A DNA stretch of 64,000 nucleotides, taken from NCBI GenBank assembly GCA_000467715.1, contig AJFK01000004.1, positions 62,001 to 126,000 of the forward strand, written 5' to 3'. Shown one piece after another: positions 21,393 to 30,636 of the stretch. Position numbers and translations under genes: made by a program. The notes under the pieces are model-generated. The model saw nothing but the letters and a program-made list of their open reading frames with translations. It did no database searches and was not told the origin of the DNA. Every line of letters begins with the position of its first letter. Position 1 is the stretch's first letter. Origin of the DNA: Hysterium pulicare CBS 123377. Its lineage: Eukaryota; Ascomycota; Dothideomycetes; Hysteriales; Hysteriaceae.

Positions 21393-23705
21393 ATGTTTAC
21401 ACGACCATGGTAACTATTCCCTACACTAAAGCACTAGCAAACCCTCGACTGACCATTGCAGTAACACATGCCGCGGTGGCCACACTAAATGTGAGCCTCA
21501 TCTGCTGCCCACTGTGATTGGAGTTGCTGACAGGCGCCTTGCGAAGGTGACCGTCGCAGGCCGTGTAACAATTGCACCAAGAAAGGCCGCGCTCACGACT
21601 GTCGCTATGAGGATGGAAACAAGTTCAAGCATCAGAGAGTGCACGACTTTGGCGAAAACCACCAGTGGACGACAATATCCCCAACCTGTATGGCGCCTCG
21701 CTGCAGCCTTGCGGGCTTACTGATCAGCGGAAACCAGTTATTTGGCAAGAGGACGAAGCCCAGAGTCTTCTTGGAGGGAGCGAACACGTCCCTACCGATG
21801 TCACCAACTCTCCCATGTCGATTGGCTCTCCGTCCGGCGTGTCATCCACGACTACCCCCTCGCTATCTTCACCCTCCACATTTAGCACAAACTCAACACC
21901 TAGGTTTTCTTCCTCGTCAACTCCGATTATCACACCATTGAGCGAAGGACCCGATGTTCGAAGATCTCCGTCAGGCTTGGGCGCCGCAGCAGGACCTTCT
22001 GTGGAGTCGTTGCTTAATCCCGCTTCGCCGTATCAACAGTCCTTTCCAGCGGCCACAGGCTCCTACGCAGAATCCAGCCTAGTTCAAGATGGTCGGCAGC
22101 TTCCACCCAGCTTCAGCAACCTGTCCCATGCACAACATCAATCCAACCAATCCCCAGAAGCCTATGTGCATTCCAATCTGTACCAGAATAGATCATTACT
22201 GGCAACAAACCTCAATACCAGCCGCTCTAATGGGTCATCCGATCCTGATATCTCATTTCCGTTGCGTACTCAACAACAGGCCATGTTGTTCCGTCATTAC
22301 ATGGATCATGTGGCACTCTTTGTAGGTTACAATACTTACCCTTAGTTTGCATTTACTGACGCCGTAAAACAGTTTGACATGTGCGACAACAAGCGCCACT
22401 TTGGTGAAGAGATTCCCCTCCGGGCACAATCGAGCAGCATGCTATTCTACGCAATCATGGCCTTGTCCGCACGCCATCGAAGCTGCACGGTCAATGACGT
22501 TGATCCGAACTTGGCGGATTCATACTTTAATAAATTCTACGCTGCAGGAGCTGCTCTAATGAAACATTATGGAGCAAATATGCCTACTGCGGAGTGGGAA
22601 AATATTGATGCCGCCCAAGCCATCTTGCGGCTTTCCGAAGAGATGAATAGTACGCCAAGTCTCCTTGAATGAAGTAGCTGCATCTCTGACAATATGGTAG
22701 TTGCGAAGAATGGCACTGATCCCAAGATTATACTCAACCATTACAGGGAATCCCGACAACGTTTGACCGAGCTGAACCGTTCTCCTGATGTTACTCCCTT
22801 CCAACAAGCCCTCTACTACTCATGGTTCCGACAAGAGCTTTGGATCACTCTAACGGAGCAGACACCTTTCAACATTGAAGTACTCGCAGACAGATCCTTT
22901 CAGAACGCAGACGATTTTACCTGGGCGAACCGTACCATTGCGCATGTCGGCGAAGTTGCACGTCTCGTCTTTGACTCTGCCGAACCTTCCAAGGAGAAAT
23001 GTGAGCGGCTTAAGAGTCACAACCAGAGATGGAGATCTAGCAAACCGAAGAGCTTCGATCCCTTTTACGAAAATAAAAATGAGAATCCATTTTATAGCCC
23101 TAACGGCAGGAATGAGGTTGCCAAAGGGTTTCCTGACATTCGGTTTCGCAATAATGGAGCGCACGGTACGTGTGTTTTTTGAAGTCACGATTCAAAGCTG
23201 ATGATGCAAATGTAGTCATGGGAAGGCAGTATAATGTCTTCGCGCGGCTCTTGCTTGAAACATACGAGGACCATTTCATCCCCAAGATCGGGCTCAGCTC
23301 TAGGCAAGCACGCGAAGGCATTTATGTGAGTTCCTCCCAATATCCTTATACCATACCTGAGTTAGATACTCATCCCTCGTAGCGAAGTGTCGAAAATGAT
23401 GTTCGGGAATTATGTGGAGTTGCTTTGTCCAACCCTCTTCAATTTCCTGCTAAACTCGTGGCATGTTTTGCTATTTCTATAGGTAAGGGCCACCAACCGC
23501 TGCTACGTCGTCTTAGATGTACAATACAAGTCTTCCCTTGTATCCTAGTATTGATTTGTCAAATACAGTGGGAGGCTGGTTCCACGATCGTCATGACCAG
23601 GAAGTGCTCCTTAGTATGCTTCAGAATACACAGAAGGAGCACGGATTCCCCACTGCAAGGAAGGAAAATGATCTCAAAAGGCAATGGGGATGGGAGATGG
23701 CGTAA
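21393..23705 (+). CDS. Zn2Cys6 fungal transcription factor
   Basis: Nuclear regulator with a C-terminal fungal-specific transcription-factor domain. Exons: 21393-21409, 21462-21490, 21547 to 22321, 22373-22649, 22701-23165, 23216-23325, 23383-23482, 23569-23705. Joining the first three exactly rebuilds a zinc cluster: C6-x2-C9-x6-C16-x5-C22-x2-C25-x8-C34 (MFTRPCNTCRGGHTKC, then DRRRPCNNC). Intron 2 needs an AAG acceptor at 21546, because the CAG at 21533 leads to a stop. Downstream are a Ser/Thr/Pro-rich linker and the domain proper (MDHVALFFDMCDNKRHF, SSMLFYAIMALSARH, WFRQELWITL). The C-terminus QKEHGFPTARKENDLKRQWGW is typical. Exon 3 changes frame near 21640-21706: the zinc-cluster frame and the linker frame differ. 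Either a 68-nt intron (21639-21706, weak donor GTGCAC) is spliced or one base is missing near 21668. Whether the gene is functional hinges on this. Confidence 0.75.
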
Positions 23706-23848
23706 GTCAACCAAATGAATACATTTCGAGAAGTGTAAGCCTCTTAATTTTACTTCCTCGCTACAAATTGCTAACTACTCTAGATATTAACATATTGTGA
23801 ACTCTGTTCTAGCAGCGATGACCGCACCCCATTTTACATAATCAGAAA

Positions 23849-24805
23849 CTAATCCAAAAGCAACTCAGGCTCTGGTAACGAGGAAGGTAGACTTTGCACA
23901 GCCTTCTGGATCTCCTGCGCCAGAACGTGAGACGGTGGCCTTCGCTTGAAATCGAACTCTAAACAGCGACTTACAAGGGTTTTAAGTGCTTTCGAATATT
24001 TTAGGACTGCGACCCGCCTAAAATCCTGAGGAGGCTCGACTTCCAAGCGGCAAAGACAAGACATTATCAGACCTATCTGGTAGACATCGCTGCGCATATG
24101 GAACGCGGGCGCTTCCGGCGGCGCAAATATGTCATCCTGTCTAGTGATGAACGTCGAATTCGCTCTACCAGCGTCGATATCCTTAGCCGTAACAGAACAC
24201 CCGAAGTCGCCGAGAACGACTCGCGGATATGAACGACTTGCATCAGTAGCCAAAAATACATTTGCGGGTTTGATGTCTCGATGGATAAGCGCATTCCACC
24301 TCTCGCGCGTCCCATTTTCCGGTCCAAAATGACAATACTGCACCGCACGCGCCAAACCCTGGAAAACCTTCCAAACAAACACTTCCGGGATGGGAGCTCC
24401 CATTCGAGAATGAATCCGGATCAGATCCTCGAGATTGCCGTTCTTGCAGTGCTCTAGATACATACTCCCCTCCATCTGCGAAGCATCCATATACCAAGTC
24501 TTCATCTCGCAGATATTCGGATGGCCGCGCAACTGCCTCATGGCCGCAACCTCTCGATCCGCATGGCCATCGGCGATGTCTTCGGATTGGAATCGCTTCT
24601 CGATGTACAGGTGGCCGTTGTTCCGGTCTTGGACGAGGTAGATCCCGGCATTGCAGTAGCCGGAGCTTGAAGAGCTTTTTAGATTTTGGACTAGGGATAG
24701 GGCGTCGAGCATTTTGGGTAGAGTGTGTTTGCGGGCGTTTGGTGAAGAGTGTTTTTGGTTGGGAAGAGGAGGGAAGATGGGGGTGGGTTTGGGGGATATA
24801 CACAT
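23849..24805 (-). CDS. Serine/threonine protein kinase
   Basis: Single-exon protein of 318 aa from ATG 24805; M32 (24712) is a second candidate start. Kinase subdomains are seen in order: a degenerate glycine loop GYCNAG (residues 49-54, middle Gly replaced by Cys), the likely ATP-binding K70 in YIEKRF, E85 of helix C, the catalytic loop HRDIKPANV (175-183, D177), DFG (200-202), APPE (228-231), and the DVYQIG helix with D240. All catalytic residues are present, so activity is plausible despite the altered glycine loop. The C-terminal lobe is short and the chain ends soon after the CLEFDFKRRPPSHVLAQEI segment. The HRDIKPANVFL pattern recalls NEK/NIMA-type kinases, but the assignment to a subfamily is tentative. 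No other domain is attached. Confidence 0.85.
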   Translation of the reverse strand: MCISPKPTPIFPPLPNQKHSSPNARKHTLPKMLDALSLVQNLKSSSSSGYCNAGIYLVQDRNNGHLYIEKRFQSEDIADGHADREVAAMRQLRGHPNICEMKTWYMDASQMEGSMYLEHCKNGNLEDLIRIHSRMGAPIPEVFVWKVFQGLARAVQYCHFGPENGTRERWNALIHRDIKPANVFLATDASRSYPRVVLGDFGCSVTAKDIDAGRANSTFITRQDDIFAPPEAPAFHMRSDVYQIGLIMSCLCRLEVEPPQDFRRVAVLKYSKALKTLVSRCLEFDFKRRPPSHVLAQEIQKAVQSLPSSLPEPELLLD

Positions 24806-25165
24806 ACTGGTGGGTTCTTCACAATGAGAGATGGGTATACAAAGGGAGTGTTATGAGGGATGAACATGGTGCGGGTTTCGGGGTTGGGCTTCACAATGTA
24901 GGCTATCTTTCTTGTGGTAGAGTTGCTGAACATTGTGAACGACGAAGCAGAGAACTCAGTCTTCGGTCTACAAACAATGTGGGTAACTGTGTCTTATTGA
25001 CAATTGTGCATGACCTTCAATCGATACGGGGTATCTCAACGGATCGCCCTAGTCACGTGATCATTACCCTCTGACAGCCACAACTCTCGTACCTATTGTA
25101 CAATTTTGCTTCCACCACCAACTTTATCTGTACTCCGCTTCTTTCATCTCTTCTTCTCCATGCTA
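24806..25165. other. Intergenic region
   Basis: Upstream region of the kinase gene on the minus strand. It begins with a G/T-rich plus strand whose complement is the CT-rich leader expected just before a fungal start codon. No gene is seen. Confidence 0.45.
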
Positions 25166-25339
25166 TCAACTCCGCTCCTCCTCCTTTTTCTCCACAGGCG
25201 CACAAGTAATAAACATCAAACAACCACCCGCAGACGCAAAAGGCCCATGTTCCATCCCCGGCTTCCGATACGCATAACATCCTTTCCCCCACACCGTCTC
25301 CGGAGACCTCTTTAAGTCTCTAGTAGAAATCAGCCGCAT
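25166..25339 (-). pseudogene. Possible remnant of a ChrR-like cupin
   Basis: A 57-codon frame reads VWGKGCYAYRKPGMEHGPFA, then GCLMFITC and an acidic tail. The order Gly-x-Tyr, Pro-Gly-x-x-His-Gly-Pro and Gly-Cys-x-x-Phe resembles the second half of ChrR-type cupin barrels, where the His binds metal. An acceptor-like CTACTAG precedes it, as if an upstream exon once joined here. No first half of a barrel could be found in the next 300 bases. It is probably a fragment, and it could be an unrelated short gene. Confidence 0.3.
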
Positions 25340-26076
25340 AACTATCAATAAAAGCACAATAAAAGCCCCGCTGTATCGGGAAAGAAGTCGTGGACGAAAT
25401 TCTGGATCTGGTTTGAAGTGTTGGGGGACCAGCGCTGGAGGGAGGTTGAGAAGCGGTGAAGTTCGTATTGTTACATTGGGAATGTTGATAGGTGGGAGAG
25501 GGGGGGGTTGAATTAGATGAGTGGGTTTTTGAGATGGAGATGGAGTTTTGGGGGATTGGAATTGTGGTTTTGGGGTTGGAGTGCTGAAGAGGAATTGGTA
25601 GTATGTGTTAGGATGCTAGTTTGCTAAGAAAGTATTGCTGATGATTCGGGATTGTGTGGATTGGCTTCTTAGTTGGCTTTTTGGAGCTTGAGAGTTTCTG
25701 TGGTGTGGTGCTAATAATCAAAATGCGCTTTGAGAAGGAAAGGAACTTGAACAGTTATAATAGGAAGAGAGTCATGGGAGTTCAAGTGTCAGAGACACAT
25801 CACGTGATTGAATCTCTTTGGCATCTCTTCTCAAGTTGAAGAGAATCTTGCCAGTAGCGTCTTTTGTGCTCAACATAAGGCAACCTTGCAAAATGGATAA
25901 GACGTTGAGTTCCATTCGATACATGACTCTTGTGCATGTCAGCATCGATGAGTCATCCCAACGATCCAATCATGGCAAAGCTGATAAGCAAATCTCTCTC
26001 GAGACCGCCTCGCACATCATCTTCTTCCACGACAGCTTTTTTAATATCTCTATACAACAATCAATCTCTAATCAAG
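25340..26076. other. Intergenic region with G-rich tract
   Basis: It contains a G-rich stretch (about 25490-25580, including a run of eight or nine G) and the leader of the hydrolase gene starting at 26077. No coding sequence is supported. Confidence 0.45.
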
Positions 26077-26696
26077 ATGCCATTCAAAGCCCTCTTCGTC
26101 ATTGATATTCAAAACGACCTCGCAACGGATCCGAAAACCCGCATTCCATCCGCGGAACAACTCTGCAACCGAGCTTCAAGTATCATTGAGAAAGCTCGGA
26201 CGTCGGTGGACGAGAGCGTGGCAAGAGGAGAGAAATCCGAGTTGATCCTTGTATTCGTGCAGCATGAAGAAAAAGAAGACGAGGGGCCATTGAATAGAGG
26301 GACCGAGGCGTGGAAACTGGTTTTCGAGCCTCGAGAAAAAGATATGCTTATAGCGAAGTGGACGCAGTGAGTCCCTCCCCACGCACTTACCTTGACTTAC
26401 CCAGGGCTAATGCAATTGGCAGGGATGCATTTGAATCGAATCCGGGGTTGGCAGACCGCATACTTAAGCCGCTAGGGATTAAAGAGATTATTACGTTTGG
26501 GATTCAGAGCGAATGTTGTGTTCGAGCGACTTCGAAAGGTGCTCTTAAGGCGGGGTTTGAGGTTACTTTGTTGCAGGGTGCGCATGGGACTTATGATACA
26601 AAGGAGGCGTCTGCGGAGGAGATTGGAAAGGGTGTTGAGGAGGAGTTGAGGGGGTTGGGGGTAAGGATTGTGCCTTGGGAGAGTTGGGAGCCTTGA
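26077..26696 (+). CDS. Isochorismatase-like cysteine hydrolase
   Basis: A 187-aa enzyme of the isochorismatase-like hydrolase superfamily, which cleaves amides or vinyl ethers. Members include nicotinamidases and N-carbamoyl hydrolases. Exons 26077-26366 and 26423-26696 are joined across a 56-nt intron. The start ATG sits in an AATCAAGATGCC context after a CT-rich leader. Catalytic triad seen: D10 in LFVIDIQND, K94 in IAKWTQ, and C129 in SECCVRAT. The cis-peptide region FGIQSE precedes the Cys. The length is typical of single-domain cytosolic members. The ending EELRGLGVRIVPWESW is also usual for fungal relatives. The exact substrate cannot be given. No neighbour suggests an NAD or pyrimidine pathway. 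Confidence 0.88.
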
Positions 26697-26851
26697 TTGG
26701 GTTATTATAGATACCTACATACCGGCCCCCGTAGTTTTGGGGCCTGAGGCTGAATTTTGGTGCTCGACATTATGTTGCGTCTGAGGCTGCGCCTCATTAG
26801 GTAAGCGAGTTAGCTATACCTTATCTTCTCAGCCTTCCCTCCCGATTCTTT

Positions 26852-26858
26852 TATATAT
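26852..26858 (+). promoter_or_regulatory. TATA box of the HET-domain gene
   Basis: TATATAT lies 132 bases before the HET-protein ATG and is followed directly by a pyrimidine-rich stretch (TCTTCCTCTTCACTTCC), the usual transcription start context in filamentous fungi. Confidence 0.5.
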
Positions 26859-26983
26859 TCTTCCTCTTCACTTCCACTCGTAATCTAATGAAACTCGGGT
26901 GGGACTCGCTTCTACGGCCAGTTACGCATCAGCAGCTTTGTCCTCGAAGTCTAAGTGATTCAACTCAATTGGATGACTAGAGG

Positions 26984-29569
26984 ATGCCAAAAGTCCGACG
27001 AACTCGAAAGTCCGCTTTGAGGCTCAGGCTGAGAAGTGAGCGGAAACCGACCGGCGATAGATCAGATGCTTCGGGACTTTCAGATGCGATCCCAAGCACA
27101 GCGAAACGCCCCCAGTGCTCTTCATCTATAGATAGTACTCTAGTGACCAGCTTCGAAGATCCCGGCATTCAACTTGAAGTCGAGCCGCCTCTGCCATTTC
27201 ATGAGCTTGAAAAATGGTCACTGAACTCAACCGATATGGAAGTAGCCAGCTACGTGAGGGCAACGTCTGCCAAGTCCAAATCGATCGAACCGTCCTATAT
27301 GTGTCTTCGATGCATCCAAACCGGCCATGTTATGGAAGATTGTCCACAGCCTGAAGACTTGCCAGAATACTCCTGGGCACTTAAGCAGCTCTTTGTTGAT
27401 CGGATTTTCAGATCTGCGCCGTCTGAAGAATTGGGCCTTTGCAGAAGATGTGAAGACCTTGACTTGCTCAGCAGGTTTGACCGCGACACCGGCTTCGTCC
27501 AGCACGACCTGCTTCTCGATGTCAGTAAACCTTATCTTGATTCACGAATAAATGCACTCTACAATTTTGGCTTTGCGGGATGGGTCGTCTTCATGAAAGA
27601 TTGCTCCGTTTGCAGAATCCTTTTCGCCATCACGCCCCAAAACCCTCCTAAGAAACAAGATCTCCTAATCGTCCCAGCATACTCCCTTTATCGCTTGGAG
27701 CAAAACATCAGAAAACCTCTACACCCCCATGCCAATTATTCAAGCTTTCTTCATGTAGCATCAAAACCTCTTAGACCCCGTGATCTGTTCCGTCATCTGT
27801 CGGACCCTCCAGATGGTATTTGCTTAATTAAGAAGCATCATTTTGAAAAGACGGCGCTTGGTGGAAGAAGAATCAAACCAAATATAATGAACGTCGACTT
27901 AGTCAATGAATGGCTATATCGTTGTCATCAGCTTCACGGGTCCTCTTGCCGGCCAACAGCCTTCCGCACCTCTACCAGAATTCGATTGGTTGATGTCCGT
28001 CTCCGAAGAATTATTCAGTTATCACCAGATGAACGCCGCCAGTACCTCGCTCTAAGTTATGTTTGGGGAGGCGTCAGCCAACCAAGCTTTCCCGTTGGAA
28101 AAATACTTGGAAAACTTCCTCGCACAATCGAAGACGCAATCGAAGTTGTTAGACAGTTGGGTGAACGATATCTCTGGGTAGACTCACTTTGCATAGACCA
28201 AGGTGACAACACCCATAAAGCGGCGCAGATTGCAGCCATGGCTTCGATCTACAGTGGTGCTTGGGCGACTATCGTCTCACTGTACGGAATTTCTGCGGAC
28301 TCTGGGTTACCCAAGATTAATCCAGAAACTCCTACCTCTCCACAATTAAGGTTGAAAATAGGAGGAAAGGAAATAGTCTCAGTCATGCCGACACTGGCGC
28401 AGCAGATCGAGCGATCGGAATGGGGAACCAGAGCCTGGACCTTTCAAGAAGGTTTGCTATCTACAAGGTGTTTGTTTTTCACACAGCATCAAATCTACTT
28501 CGAATGCAACGCTTTGCAGTGCTGCGAATCACTCGATGATTCACAGTCTACAATTCATCTTCGGAACGATCCTGAGTTTGGATCTGGAACTCTTACAATC
28601 AGGCTGCCACATCAAGATCATGACTTGGCTGAGCGGACGCCAGGACTCGCTCTATACAATAATTTACTTAAAGCTTATTCCACGAGGAAATTGACGAACG
28701 ACACTGATGCCGTGAATGCTTTCTCCGCAGTTCTCAATCTCTTGGAACGATGCAGCCACCGAGAAGGTAGTGGATTTCATTTTGGTATTCCGATTGGCGA
28801 TTTTCCCCATGCACTAGCATGGGACATGAAGGGAGCGGCTCGACGGCGTTACTCCTTTCCCTCATGGTCATGGGCCGGATGGGAAGGCCCACTGCGATAC
28901 GCTGCTTTGCCTTGTATGGTCTATACTGCCTCTTACACTATCACTCTGCTCAATATTAGGAGGATTGAGAGCGGTTCTTTGGAGAGATTATATTCAGGAA
29001 ATTTCGAGTACACTCTGCTTCTCCCGGAAGAAGCTTCTGTTTCCGTCCCATGCGACATGGACTTTTCAAAATACGGTGAAACGGAAGTTGAGGGAATACT
29101 GTGTGTTGAAAACATTATAATTCGGTTAAAACCTCTAAGGATTCCCGACCCGGACTTTAACATATCTAGATATGGTGGAGCAGAAGCTAAGGGACTACTA
29201 TTTGTAGAAGGCATAACCATTCGGTTAACCCTTCCAAAGACGCTAGACGATCCGGGCGATCTTTATAGCCCATATTTCACGGATCGATTCCTTCTCAAAG
29301 TTAGATACGAGATGCACAATTGTCTTCTCGGATGGGATAATAGTGACCTGTGTAAAGAACTTAACGGAAGGGTGGGAACGGAGTGTGACTTTCTAGTTAT
29401 CGGTTATGAGTGGTCCACATATTCTTTTTGGTTAATTTTACTGGATTGGAAAGGGAATGTGGCTTACAGGGTCGGCGTTCTAAGACTCTCTCATTCGGAG
29501 GGCTTTTCTTTAGTTTTTGAAAGACCTGAATCGCCGAGAATGCACCTAAGAAGAATCGTGTTGGGATAG
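26984..29569 (+). CDS. HET-domain protein with N-terminal zinc knuckle
   Basis: Single-exon protein of 861 aa from ATG 26984. HET domains act in fungal heterokaryon incompatibility and trigger cell death after non-self recognition. All three HET blocks are present: YLALSYVWGG (about residue 353), the segment ending RYLWVDSLCIDQ (about 395-407), and WGTRAWTFQEGLLSTR (about 479). Before it lies the usual Cys-rich pre-HET region (LCRRCEDLDL, DCSVCRILFA). Unusually, residues 107-120 read CLRCIQTGHVMEDC, an exact CX2CX4HX4C zinc knuckle, in a basic N-terminal extension. The C-terminal region has an internal duplication of about 35 residues (KYG-E-EG-L-VE-I-IRL occurs twice near residues 690-760). 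There are no TM segments or STAND ATPase motifs, so this is a HET effector without its own sensor. A TATA box precedes it. Confidence 0.92.
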   Translation: MPKVRRTRKSALRLRLRSERKPTGDRSDASGLSDAIPSTAKRPQCSSSIDSTLVTSFEDPGIQLEVEPPLPFHELEKWSLNSTDMEVASYVRATSAKSKSIEPSYMCLRCIQTGHVMEDCPQPEDLPEYSWALKQLFVDRIFRSAPSEELGLCRRCEDLDLLSRFDRDTGFVQHDLLLDVSKPYLDSRINALYNFGFAGWVVFMKDCSVCRILFAITPQNPPKKQDLLIVPAYSLYRLEQNIRKPLHPHANYSSFLHVASKPLRPRDLFRHLSDPPDGICLIKKHHFEKTALGGRRIKPNIMNVDLVNEWLYRCHQLHGSSCRPTAFRTSTRIRLVDVRLRRIIQLSPDERRQYLALSYVWGGVSQPSFPVGKILGKLPRTIEDAIEVVRQLGERYLWVDSLCIDQGDNTHKAAQIAAMASIYSGAWATIVSLYGISADSGLPKINPETPTSPQLRLKIGGKEIVSVMPTLAQQIERSEWGTRAWTFQEGLLSTRCLFFTQHQIYFECNALQCCESLDDSQSTIHLRNDPEFGSGTLTIRLPHQDHDLAERTPGLALYNNLLKAYSTRKLTNDTDAVNAFSAVLNLLERCSHREGSGFHFGIPIGDFPHALAWDMKGAARRRYSFPSWSWAGWEGPLRYAALPCMVYTASYTITLLNIRRIESGSLERLYSGNFEYTLLLPEEASVSVPCDMDFSKYGETEVEGILCVENIIIRLKPLRIPDPDFNISRYGGAEAKGLLFVEGITIRLTLPKTLDDPGDLYSPYFTDRFLLKVRYEMHNCLLGWDNSDLCKELNGRVGTECDFLVIGYEWSTYSFWLILLDWKGNVAYRVGVLRLSHSEGFSLVFERPESPRMHLRRIVLG

Positions 29570-30636
29570 GAATATATTCAATTGTCCAATAAATAGTATT
29601 AGTTAGGCTGAGTCAAGCATACGAGCTTCAGGGGTCTTGAAGACCCATTAAATCTCTTGAGGAGCTGATATTCAAGAGACACACTGAACCCCAGGAACTA
29701 GCATAGCAAGGCTCGTTGCAATGAGGAGATACTCTATCAGCACATGTTGGAAGTTAAACCAGTGAGAACTCAACGCAAAATCAAAGCAACACCGTTACAT
29801 AATTCAATGAACTCAACCAAGAATGAGAGCTCGAAATATAATCACCGCTTACGTGTGGTTGAGCTTTATCAAACTCTTCTTCATGTTGGAAGTGGCTTAG
29901 CCGGTCGCCAAAGCGGGCCCCTGAATAGGCCCGCCAACCTTCTTCTCTTCTTCAATCTTCGGATTCACTTTCGGCAGTACTGACCACCGCGCCAAGAAAG
30001 CAACACCCAGTCAGTCATCTATGAACCTCATCCATCTTGTGCAACGGTCTTCCCACCTGGCCATGCTCCCTCCACGCCCAAAAGGAGTAAATTCTCTGAA
30101 CGTATGATAGCGCTTCAATGAAGCATCAGTCACAAAATAGATACAACGTGTCCGATTGAAGGATCAGCCTGATGCCATACGATGCGACGGATTAGTCAAA
30201 AACTCAGTATCAGTAACCCGTAGTAATACTAAACTGAGACATTATAAGATTATAAAAGGAAGCGGGTGTGAGGGAGGATCTTCTAAAGCTGTAGCTTACT
30301 AGTCACTTTCAGCATTATGTATATTGCGAGTGAGTGAACCGGCTTCGACTTCTTTTGTGCTGATAGTGGAAGGAGGCTTTGTCTCGACATTGTAGTCATC
30401 GATTCACCTCATTCAATCTGCGACTGTTTCGTGAGATGTTACTTCGTAAATGCTACTTGCTGTGAAGTGTTTCACTCGTTACGATCTCTCTTGGCATACA
30501 GTATATAATTAGAGGTTTCTCTACTGGTTTCGACTTTTCGGTTTATCCACGTCTGCACCAAACCTACTTTCTACAACTACGACAAACGCAACCACAGTAC
30601 TACTCAACTCTGAGCTAAGCTGCGAAGGTATCAAAA
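29570..30636. other. Intergenic region, 1.1 kb
   Basis: 3' flank of the HET gene and promoter of the following gene. An 80-codon frame at 29744-29983 has no recognisable content. Confidence 0.5.
30502..30508 (+). promoter_or_regulatory. TATA box of the modular hypothetical gene
   Basis: TATATAA, 135 bases before ATG 30637, followed by a CT-rich stretch and AC-rich leader (ACTACGACAAACGCAACCAC). This is a typical fungal core promoter. Confidence 0.5.

Noticed and set aside
21130-21517. Alternative N-terminus of the transcription factor starting near 21130 or 21155
   Set aside because: These frames are Pro/Ser/Arg-rich leader sequence and do not reconstruct a Zn2Cys6 motif, whereas ATG 21393 does exactly.
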